Assembly: GCA_026692905.1 (NCBI GenBank)
Contig: JAPLNL010000011.1
Coordinates: 62,001-126,000, forward strand
DNA: 64,000 nt
Source of the DNA: Planctomycetota bacterium
GTDB taxonomy: Bacteria; Planctomycetota; Planctomycetia; Pirellulales; Pirellulaceae
Reading direction: 5' to 3'
A program made the position numbers and the translations under genes. A model generated the notes under the pieces. The model did no database searches, had not been told where the DNA came from, and was given only the letters and a program-made list of their open reading frames with translations. Each line of letters begins with the position of its first letter. Within the stretch, counting starts at the first letter, position 1. Below, piece after piece: positions 55,666 through 64,000 of this stretch.

Positions 55666-55878
55666 ATGCTAAAGTACATTGCGGTCCGACAAAACAGCAC
55701 TACCAGCCCAACACCCGTGCCGCGAGCACGTCAGAGGCAATTGATTCGAGAGTCAGCGGCGCCTTTGTCGATTGCGAAACGAGGCTCCTACCAACAGTCG
55801 ATTGGTATGGGTGGAACCAATGGTAGGCGAGTTTTGGCGGCGATCAATCGGAATTTGGGGACGTTACATCTGCGGTAA
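55666..55878 (+). CDS. Possible small basic protein
   Basis: A 70-residue frame (MLKYIAVRQNSTTSPTPVPR) with a G-rich stretch (cggggggatt) before the ATG. It is basic, with no motif, signal or membrane segment. It could be a real small gene or chance. The surrounding 55450-55889 holds nothing else. Confidence 0.3.
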   Translation: MLKYIAVRQNSTTSPTPVPRARQRQLIRESAAPLSIAKRGSYQQSIGMGGTNGRRVLAAINRNLGTLHLR

Positions 55879-55889
55879 ACTCGCTCGTT

Positions 55890-56351
55890 TCAGAAATCCC
55901 CATTGTCTTTTTCGAGACTGGTTTTGATCTCGGCTAGGCTGTAAAGCCGGCCTTGATTGCAGCCTGGGCAGTTCTTTGCCGCTTGAGACCAAGCTCTCGG
56001 GGATTTGACGTTGCTTTTCCAAAATGGCCAAGTTCGACATTGGACTGGCCGCACTTCGTAGACGGAGCAAGTTCGAGATTTAGGATCTAGGAAAATGCAA
56101 TCGCCGTCGGAATATTCGACCAGACTGGTTAGTTCGCCAACCTGGCGAGTGAACTTGCGTTCGAATTCCTCTTGCTGCTCGGACATTCCGATTGCAGCCG
56201 CAAGAGCCACGATTTCCTCAGGCGTGACCCATACATAGCCTTCGCCTGGGCCACTACAACAATCTCCGCATTGCGTGCATTCAAAGGAAAGACCTTTCGA
56301 ATACCAAGGACTCTCGTTGGATGGATCGTTTTGGATTGCTTTGTTTTTCAT
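55890..56351 (-). CDS. YkgJ-like cysteine-cluster protein
   Basis: A 153-residue protein with the zinc/iron-cluster pattern of the YkgJ (UPF0153) family: FECTQCGDCCSGPG near residues 24-37, CIFLDPKSRTCSVYEVRPVQC around 85-105 and CPGC near 126. The start at ATG 56351 is chosen because family similarity begins there; the frame continues to 56426. Function in the family is not established. Confidence 0.85.
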   Translation of the reverse strand: MKNKAIQNDPSNESPWYSKGLSFECTQCGDCCSGPGEGYVWVTPEEIVALAAAIGMSEQQEEFERKFTRQVGELTSLVEYSDGDCIFLDPKSRTCSVYEVRPVQCRTWPFWKSNVKSPRAWSQAAKNCPGCNQGRLYSLAEIKTSLEKDNGDF

Positions 56352-56438
56352 GATTTGAGTTAGTCTAGTTTCCCAAATCGGTCCGACCAAGGGGCTTGTT
56401 GGTTTAATGGGTTTGCCGTTAGGCAAAGTTCCGATCCT

Positions 56439-56489
56439 AACCCGAAGCGTGAGCGAGGGGCACGGAATCCCTCGCTCACGCTTCGGGTT
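56439..56489. repeat. Palindromic repeat family E, compact copy
   Basis: aacccgaagcgtgagcgagg with an inverse right arm ending cacgcttcgggtt; 51 bases. An identically sized copy is at 61703-61753. Confidence 0.9.
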
Positions 56490-56617
56490 CGGAAGTTTTA
56501 CAACCTTCTATGAGGAACGGATATCCTCTCGAACCGCTTGGTCAACCAGCATCTTCGGAATACACTGCGTGTATGCGGCCAGTTCTAAGACTATGGGGAA
56601 AAAAGCGAGGCGGACGA

Positions 56618-57619
56618 ATGTCCGGCTGGTGGTTCGTTGGTTCGCTGGGCGAAGCTCTCTTTTTCGCGTCGTTCTTTCTTGTCGGTGTTGTGTGCCTTAC
56701 CACCATTGTGGGTTGGCAATTTCTGTCGCCAAAGACCCAAGTTGTTCGTATTGGCTATGGATTTTGGCTACTTACGACCGTATCCGCGTCTTTTATCGTG
56801 ATGGGAGCGGTTGGTTTTTGGTACCGTGTGCTGAAGGTTGCAACCAGCGACGAGCATCGAGAGATCATCGCAAAACATGGATTGGTCTCACGCCCAAACA
56901 AACCTCGCAACAAAATCCTACTGCCTCCGATGGTCCCGTTGCTGACCCCATTTACGGATAGCCCAGGGGCAAAACTAGCCTACCGATTACCCGGTGAATG
57001 GCCTGGGACGGGGGCTCTGATTTCCATTGGTCTGTTTGCAATGGCATGGAATGCCATGATTGCTGTCTTTTGCGTTTTCGCCGTCGGCGGATTCTTTCGA
57101 GGCGAGATTCAATATCGACTCCTAATCCTACTCGTTCCGGGTATCTACATTGGCTTGCGGTCAGGCCAATTGTTTTTCCGATCTTATATTCGGGAGATTG
57201 GCATCGGTTCGACGACAGTCGAGATCGAAGATTTGCCGTTGGTGCCCGGCAGAACGTACAAGTTACTTTTAGTCCAGTATGGCCGACTCGTGATCAAGAA
57301 ACTCTCAATTCGACTAGTATGTGAGGAAGAAAGCACTTATCATTTTGGAACAGATGTTCGGACTGAGCGGGAGATCGTTCGCTTCCAAAATATTTTGGAT
57401 GTGGGACGTTCGCGAATCGATTGGGGACGACCATTGGAACTGGAATGCCAGGTCTCGATTCCCTCTGATGCGATGCACTCTTTTCAGAGTTTACACAATG
57501 CAATTCACTGGAAAATTATTGTTGAAGGAGAGGCGAATCGATGGCCATCGTACTCCCGAAGTTTTCCCGTAATCGTGTACCCTCACGTTCGCATCAAACC
57601 GGTCAGTCAGCCGTCATGA
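56618..57619 (+). CDS. Membrane protein with arrestin-like domain
   Basis: A protein of about 333 residues. The ATG at 56618 has a gagg site 8 bases upstream; the frame is open further up (to 56510). Two N-terminal membrane segments (~10-32, 42-64) are followed by a cytoplasmic loop, two more segments (~125-150, 155-175) and a C-terminal beta-rich domain. The segment LELECQVSIPSDAMHSFQ ... IHWKIIVEGEA has the look of an arrestin/Spo0M-like sandwich. Function unknown. Its stop overlaps the next gene as ATGA. Confidence 0.7.
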   Translation: MSGWWFVGSLGEALFFASFFLVGVVCLTTIVGWQFLSPKTQVVRIGYGFWLLTTVSASFIVMGAVGFWYRVLKVATSDEHREIIAKHGLVSRPNKPRNKILLPPMVPLLTPFTDSPGAKLAYRLPGEWPGTGALISIGLFAMAWNAMIAVFCVFAVGGFFRGEIQYRLLILLVPGIYIGLRSGQLFFRSYIREIGIGSTTVEIEDLPLVPGRTYKLLLVQYGRLVIKKLSIRLVCEEESTYHFGTDVRTEREIVRFQNILDVGRSRIDWGRPLELECQVSIPSDAMHSFQSLHNAIHWKIIVEGEANRWPSYSRSFPVIVYPHVRIKPVSQPS

Positions 57620-57987
57620 TTCGATTGCTTGGATTACAGCCGACATACATGTCGAACGATGTTATCGAGTTCGAGTACCGTGTTTCCAACATCCCTCAAA
57701 ATTCCATTGCAGCGGTCGAAGTCTCTGTCGTGTGGCTCACTGAAGGCAAAGGAACCGAAGACCTTGGGGTGCATTTCTTCCAGAGACTGACGGGCAATTC
57801 ACTAGCCGCATCGGACTGGTCTATCCCTCAAAGTGTCCAAGTCCCACTTCCGGATTCGCCACTTTCCTACGAAGGGAAATTGCTGAAAATCTCCTGGTGC
57901 GTTCGAGTTCGTTTTTATCTCAACGACGGCACAGAACTGGTTGCACAGCAACCCTTTTATTTGGGAACGGTTACTCGCGAAGTTTAG
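57616..57987 (+). CDS. Small arrestin-like protein
   Basis: A 123-residue protein starting MIRLLGLQPTYMSNDVIEFE at the ATGA overlap with the upstream gene. It is all-beta in appearance: EVSVVWLTEGKGTEDLGVHF, then VQVPLPDSPLSYEGKLLKIS and WCVRVRFYL. The pattern repeats that of the upstream protein's C-terminal domain, so the two probably act together. The frame also reaches 57541, but the coupled start is preferred. Confidence 0.7.
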   Translation: MIRLLGLQPTYMSNDVIEFEYRVSNIPQNSIAAVEVSVVWLTEGKGTEDLGVHFFQRLTGNSLAASDWSIPQSVQVPLPDSPLSYEGKLLKISWCVRVRFYLNDGTELVAQQPFYLGTVTREV

Positions 57988-58013
57988 TCGCGAACGATTG
58001 TCCTCAATCGTTT

Positions 58014-58119
58014 TAGGCGGGCGGCGGGTTCAATCTTGCCTAGCACGACGCGCAAGCTAGTGAATTGGATAGTTGTTCACTAGCTTGCGCGTCGTGCTAA
58101 GGTTGTTTTCATGTTGCAG
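58014..58119. repeat. Shared head plus family A hairpin, inverse head on the right
   Basis: A head variant ttaggcgggcggcggg (58014-58029) precedes a family A hairpin (58041-58099). The right side ggttgttttcatgttgcag (58101-58119) is the inverse of the head's gcagaatgaaaacgacc part. Confidence 0.75.
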
Positions 58120-58122
58120 TTC

Positions 58123-58191
58123 GTAGCGAAGGTCGTCAAGACTTTCGGCTACATCGCCTAAACGACCGAAACTCTTGACGAGTTTCGCTAC
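58123..58191. repeat. Palindromic repeat family F, second copy
   Basis: Closely matches 48650-48718. Its right end (tttcgctac) contributes the stop codon of the SelA-like gene (58188-58190 on the minus strand). Confidence 0.85.
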
Positions 58192-59555
58192 TCAGTTGCA
58201 GAGCACAACTGCTGAACAAGAATCCGGTCTTCATCCGGTTCCATGGAACGCAGTACGAGCTCGACATGGTCGGACTGCACGTTTGTCCAGACTGGCACTT
58301 CACTGGCCGCAAACAACTCCGCCATCGCGGATGGGCTCATCGATTTTGGAAACAGCTGAATCGTGGTGGAATCCAAGCGTTGGCTGCTCCAAACACCCGC
58401 CCCGATGCGACACGATTTGCGAGCCACAACGACTCGTTCGAACATCGGATTCACGGTAAGCTGAGCCATGATTCGTTCGGCTCGGTTTTGCAAGTTTTCG
58501 AAACTCGTCGAAAGCGATGCACCGATTGGCAACTGCCGCCATTGCTCGATCGATTCGGATGCTTGCAATGTACGTAGTAGCGCCGCCTTGGTAATGCTGC
58601 TAGCATGCCCCCCCATTGCATCCACAATCTTGAGGACATTTTCCATGGCGGTTTGCTTCCCAAGGATAATGCCGCATTCTGGGCCGCCGAGAAGTGCGTC
58701 ACCTGGCACGATGATAAGTTCGACACCATCGTCCCATGCGTCCGCGATCACTCTGCTCGTTATCCCTAGCCCGGACAAGTCATGAATCGTTCCATCCAAC
58801 AGGATTTCCGCAATATCAGCACCTGCTTGTTTTGCCGCCGTTAGCCCGCGATTGCGATGCTCCAATCGAGATTCAGCTGGCAGTGAATTCGGCGAAGCGA
58901 TCAGCAATCGTGCCCCCGGTTCCTGCAACGCCTCTGCAAAATCGCTCGGCATGCAATCTTGATTGGTCCCAATCTCATAGGTCTTCGCGTTCGCTTGATC
59001 GAGAATCGTTCGAACATTGCCTCCTTGCGTTGCTCCAGCCTGAGGAAGCCGAACACAATCGACCCGCGGCAAGACCCAACGTGCGCGGTCCTTTGATGAG
59101 GTATCGGCCAAGGCAAGAACAAAAAGAGCTAGTGTCGTACTGGGAACAACCGCGACGACTTGCGCGCTGGTCAAGCCGATCAATAAACTTCGGAGTTGCT
59201 GATCGAGCTTGACCGTCTCTGCAAAATGACTTTGGAGATGATTCACTTGCGTGATGGCATCGGAACACATTCGATGCGAGCACCATCGATTGGAAAAAAA
59301 CTCGCCTGTTGCGTTAATGCCCGGCAAAAGGCCGGGCTGTGCGTTTCGCAGCCAAGGCTCTGCAGCACTTTCCATCCATCGACCGGCTTGCTGCAAAATT
59401 TGTTGAATATTGCCCGATTGAAATTGGTCTTTGAGTCCTATCTTCTGTGCTGCCTCCTTTATCGCATTGACAAGCGTCGGTTGAGAAACCAATTGGGAGA
59501 GCTGTTTAATAGCTTCGATAGGTAAGAGATCTTTGAATGGAATTGGGAATCTCAT
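58188..59555 (-). CDS. SelA-like PLP-fold protein lacking the PLP lysine
   Basis: A 455-residue relative of L-seryl-tRNA(Sec) selenium transferase and of D-glucosaminate-6-phosphate ammonia lyase. The N-terminal GINATGEFFSNRW (79-91) matches the SelA INATG block. IIVPGDALLGGPECGIILGK (281-300) matches the SelA block that normally reads GDKLLGGPQAG. The PLP-binding Lys is replaced by Ala at residue 287. The usual PLP chemistry is therefore unlikely, and a structural or regulatory role is more probable. No selB or selC is nearby. The stop lies inside a family F repeat. Confidence 0.82.
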   Translation of the reverse strand: MRFPIPFKDLLPIEAIKQLSQLVSQPTLVNAIKEAAQKIGLKDQFQSGNIQQILQQAGRWMESAAEPWLRNAQPGLLPGINATGEFFSNRWCSHRMCSDAITQVNHLQSHFAETVKLDQQLRSLLIGLTSAQVVAVVPSTTLALFVLALADTSSKDRARWVLPRVDCVRLPQAGATQGGNVRTILDQANAKTYEIGTNQDCMPSDFAEALQEPGARLLIASPNSLPAESRLEHRNRGLTAAKQAGADIAEILLDGTIHDLSGLGITSRVIADAWDDGVELIIVPGDALLGGPECGIILGKQTAMENVLKIVDAMGGHASSITKAALLRTLQASESIEQWRQLPIGASLSTSFENLQNRAERIMAQLTVNPMFERVVVARKSCRIGAGVWSSQRLDSTTIQLFPKSMSPSAMAELFAASEVPVWTNVQSDHVELVLRSMEPDEDRILVQQLCSATE

Positions 59556-59798
59556 GCGAGTTTGGAATCTTGGTAATAGTGAGAGTAACAGGCACCTTCC
59601 ATGTGCCGTCCATGTGCCGTCCGCAAGCTACGCTGAAATCTAGTTTAACAGTCAGCAATCCGGTGTGCGATGAATCGCGAATGACACCTCGCTTAAATCG
59701 TACCTGAAAACCGATCCTATTCCGAGCCTTGCCACCCAGCATAGCGAAAACGGTACAATGGTCTCGTAAACGTCCAATGCCTTCGAAAAGGACTTGAA

Positions 59799-60170
59799 AT
59801 GATGTCAGCACCAAAAAATGTGTTAGGGACCAATATTCAACCGTGCTCCATGGATCCGCCAACGGGGTTTTTTCGCGACGGTTGCTGTCGATCTGGAGCC
59901 GACGATCAAGGGCTTCATTTAGTCTGTGCCGAAATGTCGCAGGAATTCCTCGAGTTCTCGCGGGACAGCGGCAACGACTTGATCACTCCTGTGCCAGCCT
60001 TCCGTTTCCCGGGGCTTAAGCCTGGAGACAGATGGTGTTTGTGTGTACAAAGATGGAAGGAAGCGTTTGAGGCGGGCATCGCGCCGAAAGTCGTACTGGA
60101 ATCCACACATATTTCAACACTCGAGTTTGTCGATCTCGAAGATCTTCAAGCTCACGCCGTTGAAGCTTAA
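59799..60170 (+). CDS. DUF2237 family protein
   Basis: A 123-residue conserved protein. The family pattern is very clear: NVLGTNIQPCSMDPPTGFFR, DGCCRSGADDQGLHLVCAEM, EFLEFSRDSGNDL and FPGLKPGDRWCLCVQRW. Several Cys are conserved (CSMDP, CCRSG, VCAEM, WCLC). Function unknown. Two ATG codons are adjacent at the start (59799 and 59802), with aaagga upstream. The next gene, kbl, starts about 20 bases after the stop. Confidence 0.88.
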   Translation: MMSAPKNVLGTNIQPCSMDPPTGFFRDGCCRSGADDQGLHLVCAEMSQEFLEFSRDSGNDLITPVPAFRFPGLKPGDRWCLCVQRWKEAFEAGIAPKVVLESTHISTLEFVDLEDLQAHAVEA

Positions 60171-60190
60171 ACCTGTCAAAAGAATTTTGA

Positions 60191-61363
60191 ATGAACGCAT
60201 TATTTTTAGAGCACTTAGCGGCTACCAACCAGACCATTCGGGACGCTGGGACATTCAAGACCGAGCGAGTCATCGATTCGTCGCAAGGGACGATGGTACG
60301 GATTGCTGACGGCCGTGAGTTGCTCAATATGTGCGCGAACAACTATCTCGGACTCGCGCAGCATCCGATGGTTCGGCAAGCCGCTAACGATGCTCTCGCG
60401 CGTTGGGGATACGGTTTGGCCTCCGTTCGTTTCATTTGCGGCACCCAAACGATTCACAAAGATTTGGAAAATCGCCTCAGCCGATTCTTGGGGATGCAAG
60501 ACACGATTCTTTACAATTCTTGTTGGGACGCAAACGGCGGATTATTCGAGACCATTCTTGGGCCAGAGGATGCGATCATTTCCGATGAGCTCAATCATGC
60601 GAGCATCATTGATGGCATCCGTCTTTGCAAAGCGCAGCGACATCGGTACTTGAACAACAATATGGACGACCTCAAAGCAAAACTTGAGGCAGCACGCTCC
60701 GCGCGCTTCCGTTTGATTGCGACCGACGGGATCTTCTCAATGGACGGAACCATTGCGAATCTTGCGGCCATCTGCGAACTAGCAGATCAATACGATGCAA
60801 TGGTGATGGTGGACGATTCTCACGCCGTTGGCTTCGTGGGTCCACGTGGTCGAGGAACACATGAACATTGTGGTGTGATGGATCGCGTCGACATTATGAC
60901 TGGAACGCTTGGAAAAGCCCTCGGTGGTGCAAGCGGAGGTTACACGTCCGGGAACAGCGAAATGATCGATTTGCTACGACAGCGATCGAGGACTTATTTG
61001 TTCTCCAACACCATTGCTCCGCCGATTGTGGCCGGTTCGATTCGAGCCCTAGAACTGCTAGAGGAATCGACCGAATTGCGAGATACGCTCGAGTCCAATA
61101 CTCGGCTATTCCGTGAGGAAATGGAGCGCTCTGGGTTGAACATTTTGCCCGGCTCCCATCCGATCGTACCGGTCATGTTGGGAGACGCAGCCAAAGCTGC
61201 ACATGTAGCCAAAGCGATGCTGGACGACGGAATCTATGTGATAGCATTCTCCTATCCGGTCGTCCCACAGGGCAAAGCTCGGATCCGCACTCAAGTTTCC
61301 GCAGCGCACACGCACGACCAACTTCGGGCGGCTGCTCTTTCTTTTGCCAAGCGTGCAAGCTAA
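60191..61363 (+). CDS. kbl: 2-amino-3-ketobutyrate CoA ligase
   Basis: Glycine C-acetyltransferase acting in threonine breakdown, 390 residues. Class II PLP enzyme with [60 protein letters not shown] and the PLP lysine K242 in [16 protein letters not shown] threonine dehydrogenase (tdh) gene is usual beside kbl, but none is seen here. An alpha-oxoamine synthase of another specificity is less likely because of the overall match. Confidence 0.92.
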   Translation: MNALFLEHLAATNQTIRDAGTFKTERVIDSSQGTMVRIADGRELLNMCANNYLGLAQHPMVRQAANDALARWGYGLASVRFICGTQTIHKDLENRLSRFLGMQDTILYNSCWDANGGLFETILGPEDAIISDELNHASIIDGIRLCKAQRHRYLNNNMDDLKAKLEAARSARFRLIATDGIFSMDGTIANLAAICELADQYDAMVMVDDSHAVGFVGPRGRGTHEHCGVMDRVDIMTGTLGKALGGASGGYTSGNSEMIDLLRQRSRTYLFSNTIAPPIVAGSIRALELLEESTELRDTLESNTRLFREEMERSGLNILPGSHPIVPVMLGDAAKAAHVAKAMLDDGIYVIAFSYPVVPQGKARIRTQVSAAHTHDQLRAAALSFAKRAS

Positions 61364-61371
61364 GAAGGTGG

Positions 61372-61573
61372 TAAGGCGAGCGGCAGCACTGATTATGTCG
61401 GGAGGCAGAGGCTCCTGTTGTAAACAGACGTCGTCCGCGCTATTTGTTACTCGGGGAGGATTTGTTACTCGGGGAGGGTGAGGCTCCCGCCGAACCGTGG
61501 CGTCGCAAGCTCGGCAGGAACCTCGCTCTCCCATTGGAACCTTGGCGGGTTGTTTTCAGCCTGCCGCATACCT
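61372..61573. repeat. TIR-bounded element containing a family C hairpin
   Basis: The left end taaggcgagcggcagcactg (61372-61391) and the right end gttttcagcctgccgcatac (to 61573) are imperfect inverse copies. Inside is a family C hairpin (ggggagggtgaggctcccgc at 61471, right arm ending 61532), preceded by a small tandem (ttgttactcgggga twice). Confidence 0.75.
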
Positions 61574-61702
61574 AAATAGTTGATCGGGAATTGGAGAATT
61601 CCCCCCCAGCTTGCCCCATCCCCCCTTTTTCATTTTGGGATGGTTACTACTTTATTGCGTATTCAACTGTGATTTAAAAAGAGCGACGGACTGTGTTATC
61701 CC

Positions 61703-61753
61703 AACCCGAAGCGTGAGCGAGGGGCAGAGAATCCCTCGCTCACGCTTCGGGTT
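61703..61753. repeat. Palindromic repeat family E, compact copy
   Basis: Matches 56439-56489 in length (51 bases) and arms, with a slightly different loop. It lies about 60 bases before cysD. Confidence 0.9.
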
Positions 61754-61812
61754 GTGATCTGCCGCAGGGAATTTCGACCAATAGGATTTCTAATGCTCAC
61801 GGAAGCGAACCA

Positions 61813-62724
61813 ATGAACTCATACAACTTAACCCACCTTAAACAGCTGGAAGCGGAAAGCATCCACATTATCCGCGAGGTGGCTGCGGAATTCAAAAAGC
61901 CGGTGATGCTCTACTCCGTGGGCAAGGACTCAGCGGTCATGACCCACCTTGCGCTCAAAGCATTTTACCCAGCCAAGCCTCCGTTTCCGTTCCTCCATGT
62001 CGATACGACTTGGAAGTTCAAGGAGATGATCCAGTTTCGCGACAATTACGTCAAAAACGAGCTGGGCATCGAATTGCTGGTCCACATCAATCACGAAGGG
62101 CTCAAGCTGGGAATCGATCCGGGCGAGAACAGCGAAAAACATACCGAAGTGATGAAGACGGATTCGCTCAAAAAAGCGCTGACTCATTATGGGTTCGACG
62201 CTGCCTTCGGTGGTGCGAGACGCGACGAGGAAAAGTCGCGAGCCAAAGAACGGGTATTCTCCTTCCGGGACAAGTTTCACCGCTGGGACCCAAAGAACCA
62301 ACGACCAGAACTTTGGAATCTCTACAACTCACGCGTCAATCCAAACGAAAGCATCCGGGTCTTTCCGCTTTCGAATTGGACCGAGTTGGACGTGTGGCAG
62401 TACATCTATCTAGACAAGATTCCGATTCCCGATTTGTACTTTGCGAAAATGTTGCCGGTAGTCCAACGCAACGGAACCCTGATTCATCTCAACGACGACC
62501 GATTGCAGCTTCGGCCAGGTGAAGTTGTCGAACACAAAATGGTTCGCTTCCGAACACTCGGTTGCTATCCACTCACAGGGGCGGTTGAGTCGACGGCGAC
62601 AACACTGCCCGAGATCATTCAAGAGATGCTTTTGACAAAGACGTCAGAACGTCAAGGCCGGGTTATCGATCAAGATGGCGGCGGTGCTGGTATGGAACTC
62701 AAAAAGACGCAAGGGTACTTTTAA
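61813..62724 (+). CDS. cysD: Sulfate adenylyltransferase subunit 2
   Basis: Small subunit of ATP sulfurylase, 303 residues. The PP-loop reads [19 protein letters not shown] near residues 35-53. [34 protein letters not shown] and [16 protein letters not shown] are family-typical. It makes adenylyl sulfate with CysN. A cggaag site lies about 10 bases before the ATG. cysN follows after 4 bases. Confidence 0.96.
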   Translation: MNSYNLTHLKQLEAESIHIIREVAAEFKKPVMLYSVGKDSAVMTHLALKAFYPAKPPFPFLHVDTTWKFKEMIQFRDNYVKNELGIELLVHINHEGLKLGIDPGENSEKHTEVMKTDSLKKALTHYGFDAAFGGARRDEEKSRAKERVFSFRDKFHRWDPKNQRPELWNLYNSRVNPNESIRVFPLSNWTELDVWQYIYLDKIPIPDLYFAKMLPVVQRNGTLIHLNDDRLQLRPGEVVEHKMVRFRTLGCYPLTGAVESTATTLPEIIQEMLLTKTSERQGRVIDQDGGGAGMELKKTQGYF

Positions 62725-62728
62725 GCAT

Positions 62729-64000
62729 ATGTCTCACCAAAGCGATTTGATTGCCGAGAACATCCTGGCATACTTGGACCAACATGAACGCAAAGAGCTT
62801 TTGCGATTCATCACTTGCGGAAGCGTCGACGACGGCAAGAGTACCCTCATCGGCCGATTGCTCTTTGACAGCAAGATGATCTACGAAGATCAACTGGCAC
62901 AGCTTGAAAACGAAAGCAAAGTACACGGCACAACCGGCGGTGGCTTTGACCCAGCCCTCGTAACGGATGGTCTCAAGGCTGAACGCGAACAGGGCATTAC
63001 AATCGATGTGGCCTATCGGTATTTTTCGACGGCCAAACGCAAGTTCATCATTGCGGACACTCCCGGCCACGAGCAATATACGCGCAACATGGCAACCGGT
63101 GCGTCCACCGCGGACTTGGCGATCATTCTGATCGATGCACGGTATGGTGTTCTGACTCAAACGAAACGACACAGCTTTATCGTTTCGCTTCTCGGCATTC
63201 GGCACGTGGTCGTTGCGATCAACAAAATGGACTTGGTGGGTTATAGCCAAGAGCGCTTCGATGAAATCTGCAGCGACTACCGAGACTTCGTATCGCGACT
63301 CGATCTGCCTGATTTGCATTTCATTCCGATCGCTGCACTTCACGGCGAAAACGTGGTGGACCCGAGCGTCAACATGCCTTGGTATCGCGGCAGCACCTTG
63401 ATGAACTTCCTCGAGTCGGTTTACATAGGCTCCGATCGCAATTTAGAAGACTTCCGATTGCCTGTTCAAATCGTGAATCGCCCTAACCTCGACTTCCGCG
63501 GTTTCTGCGGTACGGTGGCTTCGGGCATTATTCGACAAGGGGACCAAATCATGGTCCTACCCTCGAAACGGACTAGCAAGGTCGAACGCATCGTAACCCA
63601 GGATGGCGACTTAAAAGAAGCGTTCAGTTCGCAGTCGATCACGTTGGTACTCGAGGACGAAGTGGACTGCTCTCGAGGCGACATGATTGTTCGACCTGGC
63701 AACGTACCGAAGATCAGCAACTCGTTCGATGCGACCATCGTTTGGATGAGTTCCGATGCCATGGTGCCAGGCAAGACGTACTTGTTCAAGCACACGACAC
63801 AAACGGTGACCGGTCAAGTTGACTCGCTCAAGTACCGTGTTGATGTGAATACGTTGCACCGCACCCCAGCTCCCGACTTGCAACTCAATGAAATCGGACG
63901 CTGTGCGGTAACATTGAGTCAACCGATTTTCTTCGATGCTTATCGACGCAACCGAGGCACCGGCGCATTCATCATTATCGATCGAATGAGCAACACGACC
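62729..64000 (+). CDS. cysN: Sulfate adenylyltransferase subunit 1, 3' end outside window
   Basis: GTPase subunit that drives sulfate activation with CysD. 424 residues are visible and the frame is open to the end. The G1 motif [16 protein letters not shown]2 region [14 protein letters not shown]3 [11 protein letters not shown] and G4 NKMD are all present, then elongation-factor-like beta domains. Whether a C-terminal APS kinase (CysC) is fused cannot be seen. It starts 4 bases after cysD, so both are one transcript. Confidence 0.95.
   Translation, partial: MSHQSDLIAENILAYLDQHERKELLRFITCGSVDDGKSTLIGRLLFDSKMIYEDQLAQLENESKVHGTTGGGFDPALVTDGLKAEREQGITIDVAYRYFSTAKRKFIIADTPGHEQYTRNMATGASTADLAIILIDARYGVLTQTKRHSFIVSLLGIRHVVVAINKMDLVGYSQERFDEICSDYRDFVSRLDLPDLHFIPIAALHGENVVDPSVNMPWYRGSTLMNFLESVYIGSDRNLEDFRLPVQIVNRPNLDFRGFCGTVASGIIRQGDQIMVLPSKRTSKVERIVTQDGDLKEAFSSQSITLVLEDEVDCSRGDMIVRPGNVPKISNSFDATIVWMSSDAMVPGKTYLFKHTTQTVTGQVDSLKYRVDVNTLHRTPAPDLQLNEIGRCAVTLSQPIFFDAYRRNRGTGAFIIIDRMSNTT

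Noticed and set aside
58188-59555. True selenocysteine synthase (selA)
   Set aside because: The PLP lysine is replaced by Ala and no selB, selC or selenoprotein gene is nearby.
59556-59798. Possible regulatory RNA from the doubled catgtgccgtc near 59600
   Set aside because: Only an 11-base tandem pair; no stable structure or terminator that I could support.

Overview
The window looks like a chromosomal segment of a planctomycete, probably of the family Pirellulaceae (inference). The evidence is: a DUF1501 + DUF1549/DUF1553 (PSCyt/PSD) gene pair, a CTPTR-type sulfatase, a BBP2-type porin, DUF1573 and FHA proteins, an isolated rpsL-rpsG pair, a large planctomycete-style REP-associated (Y1) transposase, and many families of intergenic palindromes. 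Base composition looks moderate throughout, apart from a visibly A/T-richer stretch at about 36.8-38.6 kb.

Layout. 0-9.3 kb: 3' part of a porin, a SMUG1-type uracil-DNA glycosylase, a small hypothetical, an FHA-GAF-adenylate cyclase, a YdcF-like protein, a secreted M28 peptidase, a small FHA protein and a lipoprotein with an HEAAH motif. 9.3-10.8 kb: phoU-phoB operon with a possible Pho box. 10.9-16.5 kb: membrane protein, NRDE/TANGO2 protein, FabH, a gene broken by an IS21 remnant, and a Y1 transposase. 16.8-22.4 kb: cyanophycin synthetase, tRNA-Leu(CAA), rpsL, rpsG and an AspH-like protein with an apparently missing iron ligand. 22.6-33.3 kb: sugar-binding lipoprotein, M16 peptidase, leucyl aminopeptidase and the DUF1549-DUF1501 pair. 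33.7-41.2 kb: sulfatase region with a duplicated 3' fragment, an A/T-rich insert of secreted proteins and two frameshifted genes. 41.3-44.2 kb: FliW, prfB with its programmed frameshift, LD-carboxypeptidase. 44.7-54.8 kb: EamA transporter, then the aspartate-family genes hom, an ApgM-like proposed homoserine kinase and a four-ACT lysC, followed by overlapping tyrA and purS-purL. 55-64 kb: EF-hand protein, YkgJ-like Cys-cluster protein, arrestin-like pair, a SelA-like protein lacking the PLP lysine, DUF2237, kbl, cysD and the start of cysN.

The main unexplained signal lies between the genes. At least nine palindrome families recur. Several different hairpin cores sit next to, or between inverted copies of, one shared short sequence (taaggcgagcggcag plus a following tgaaaac). 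This suggests modular MITE-like elements that carry interchangeable hairpins and are often placed at stop codons. A Y1 (RAYT-like) transposase in the same window is a candidate driver. This is inference from reading alone; no alignments or searches were run.
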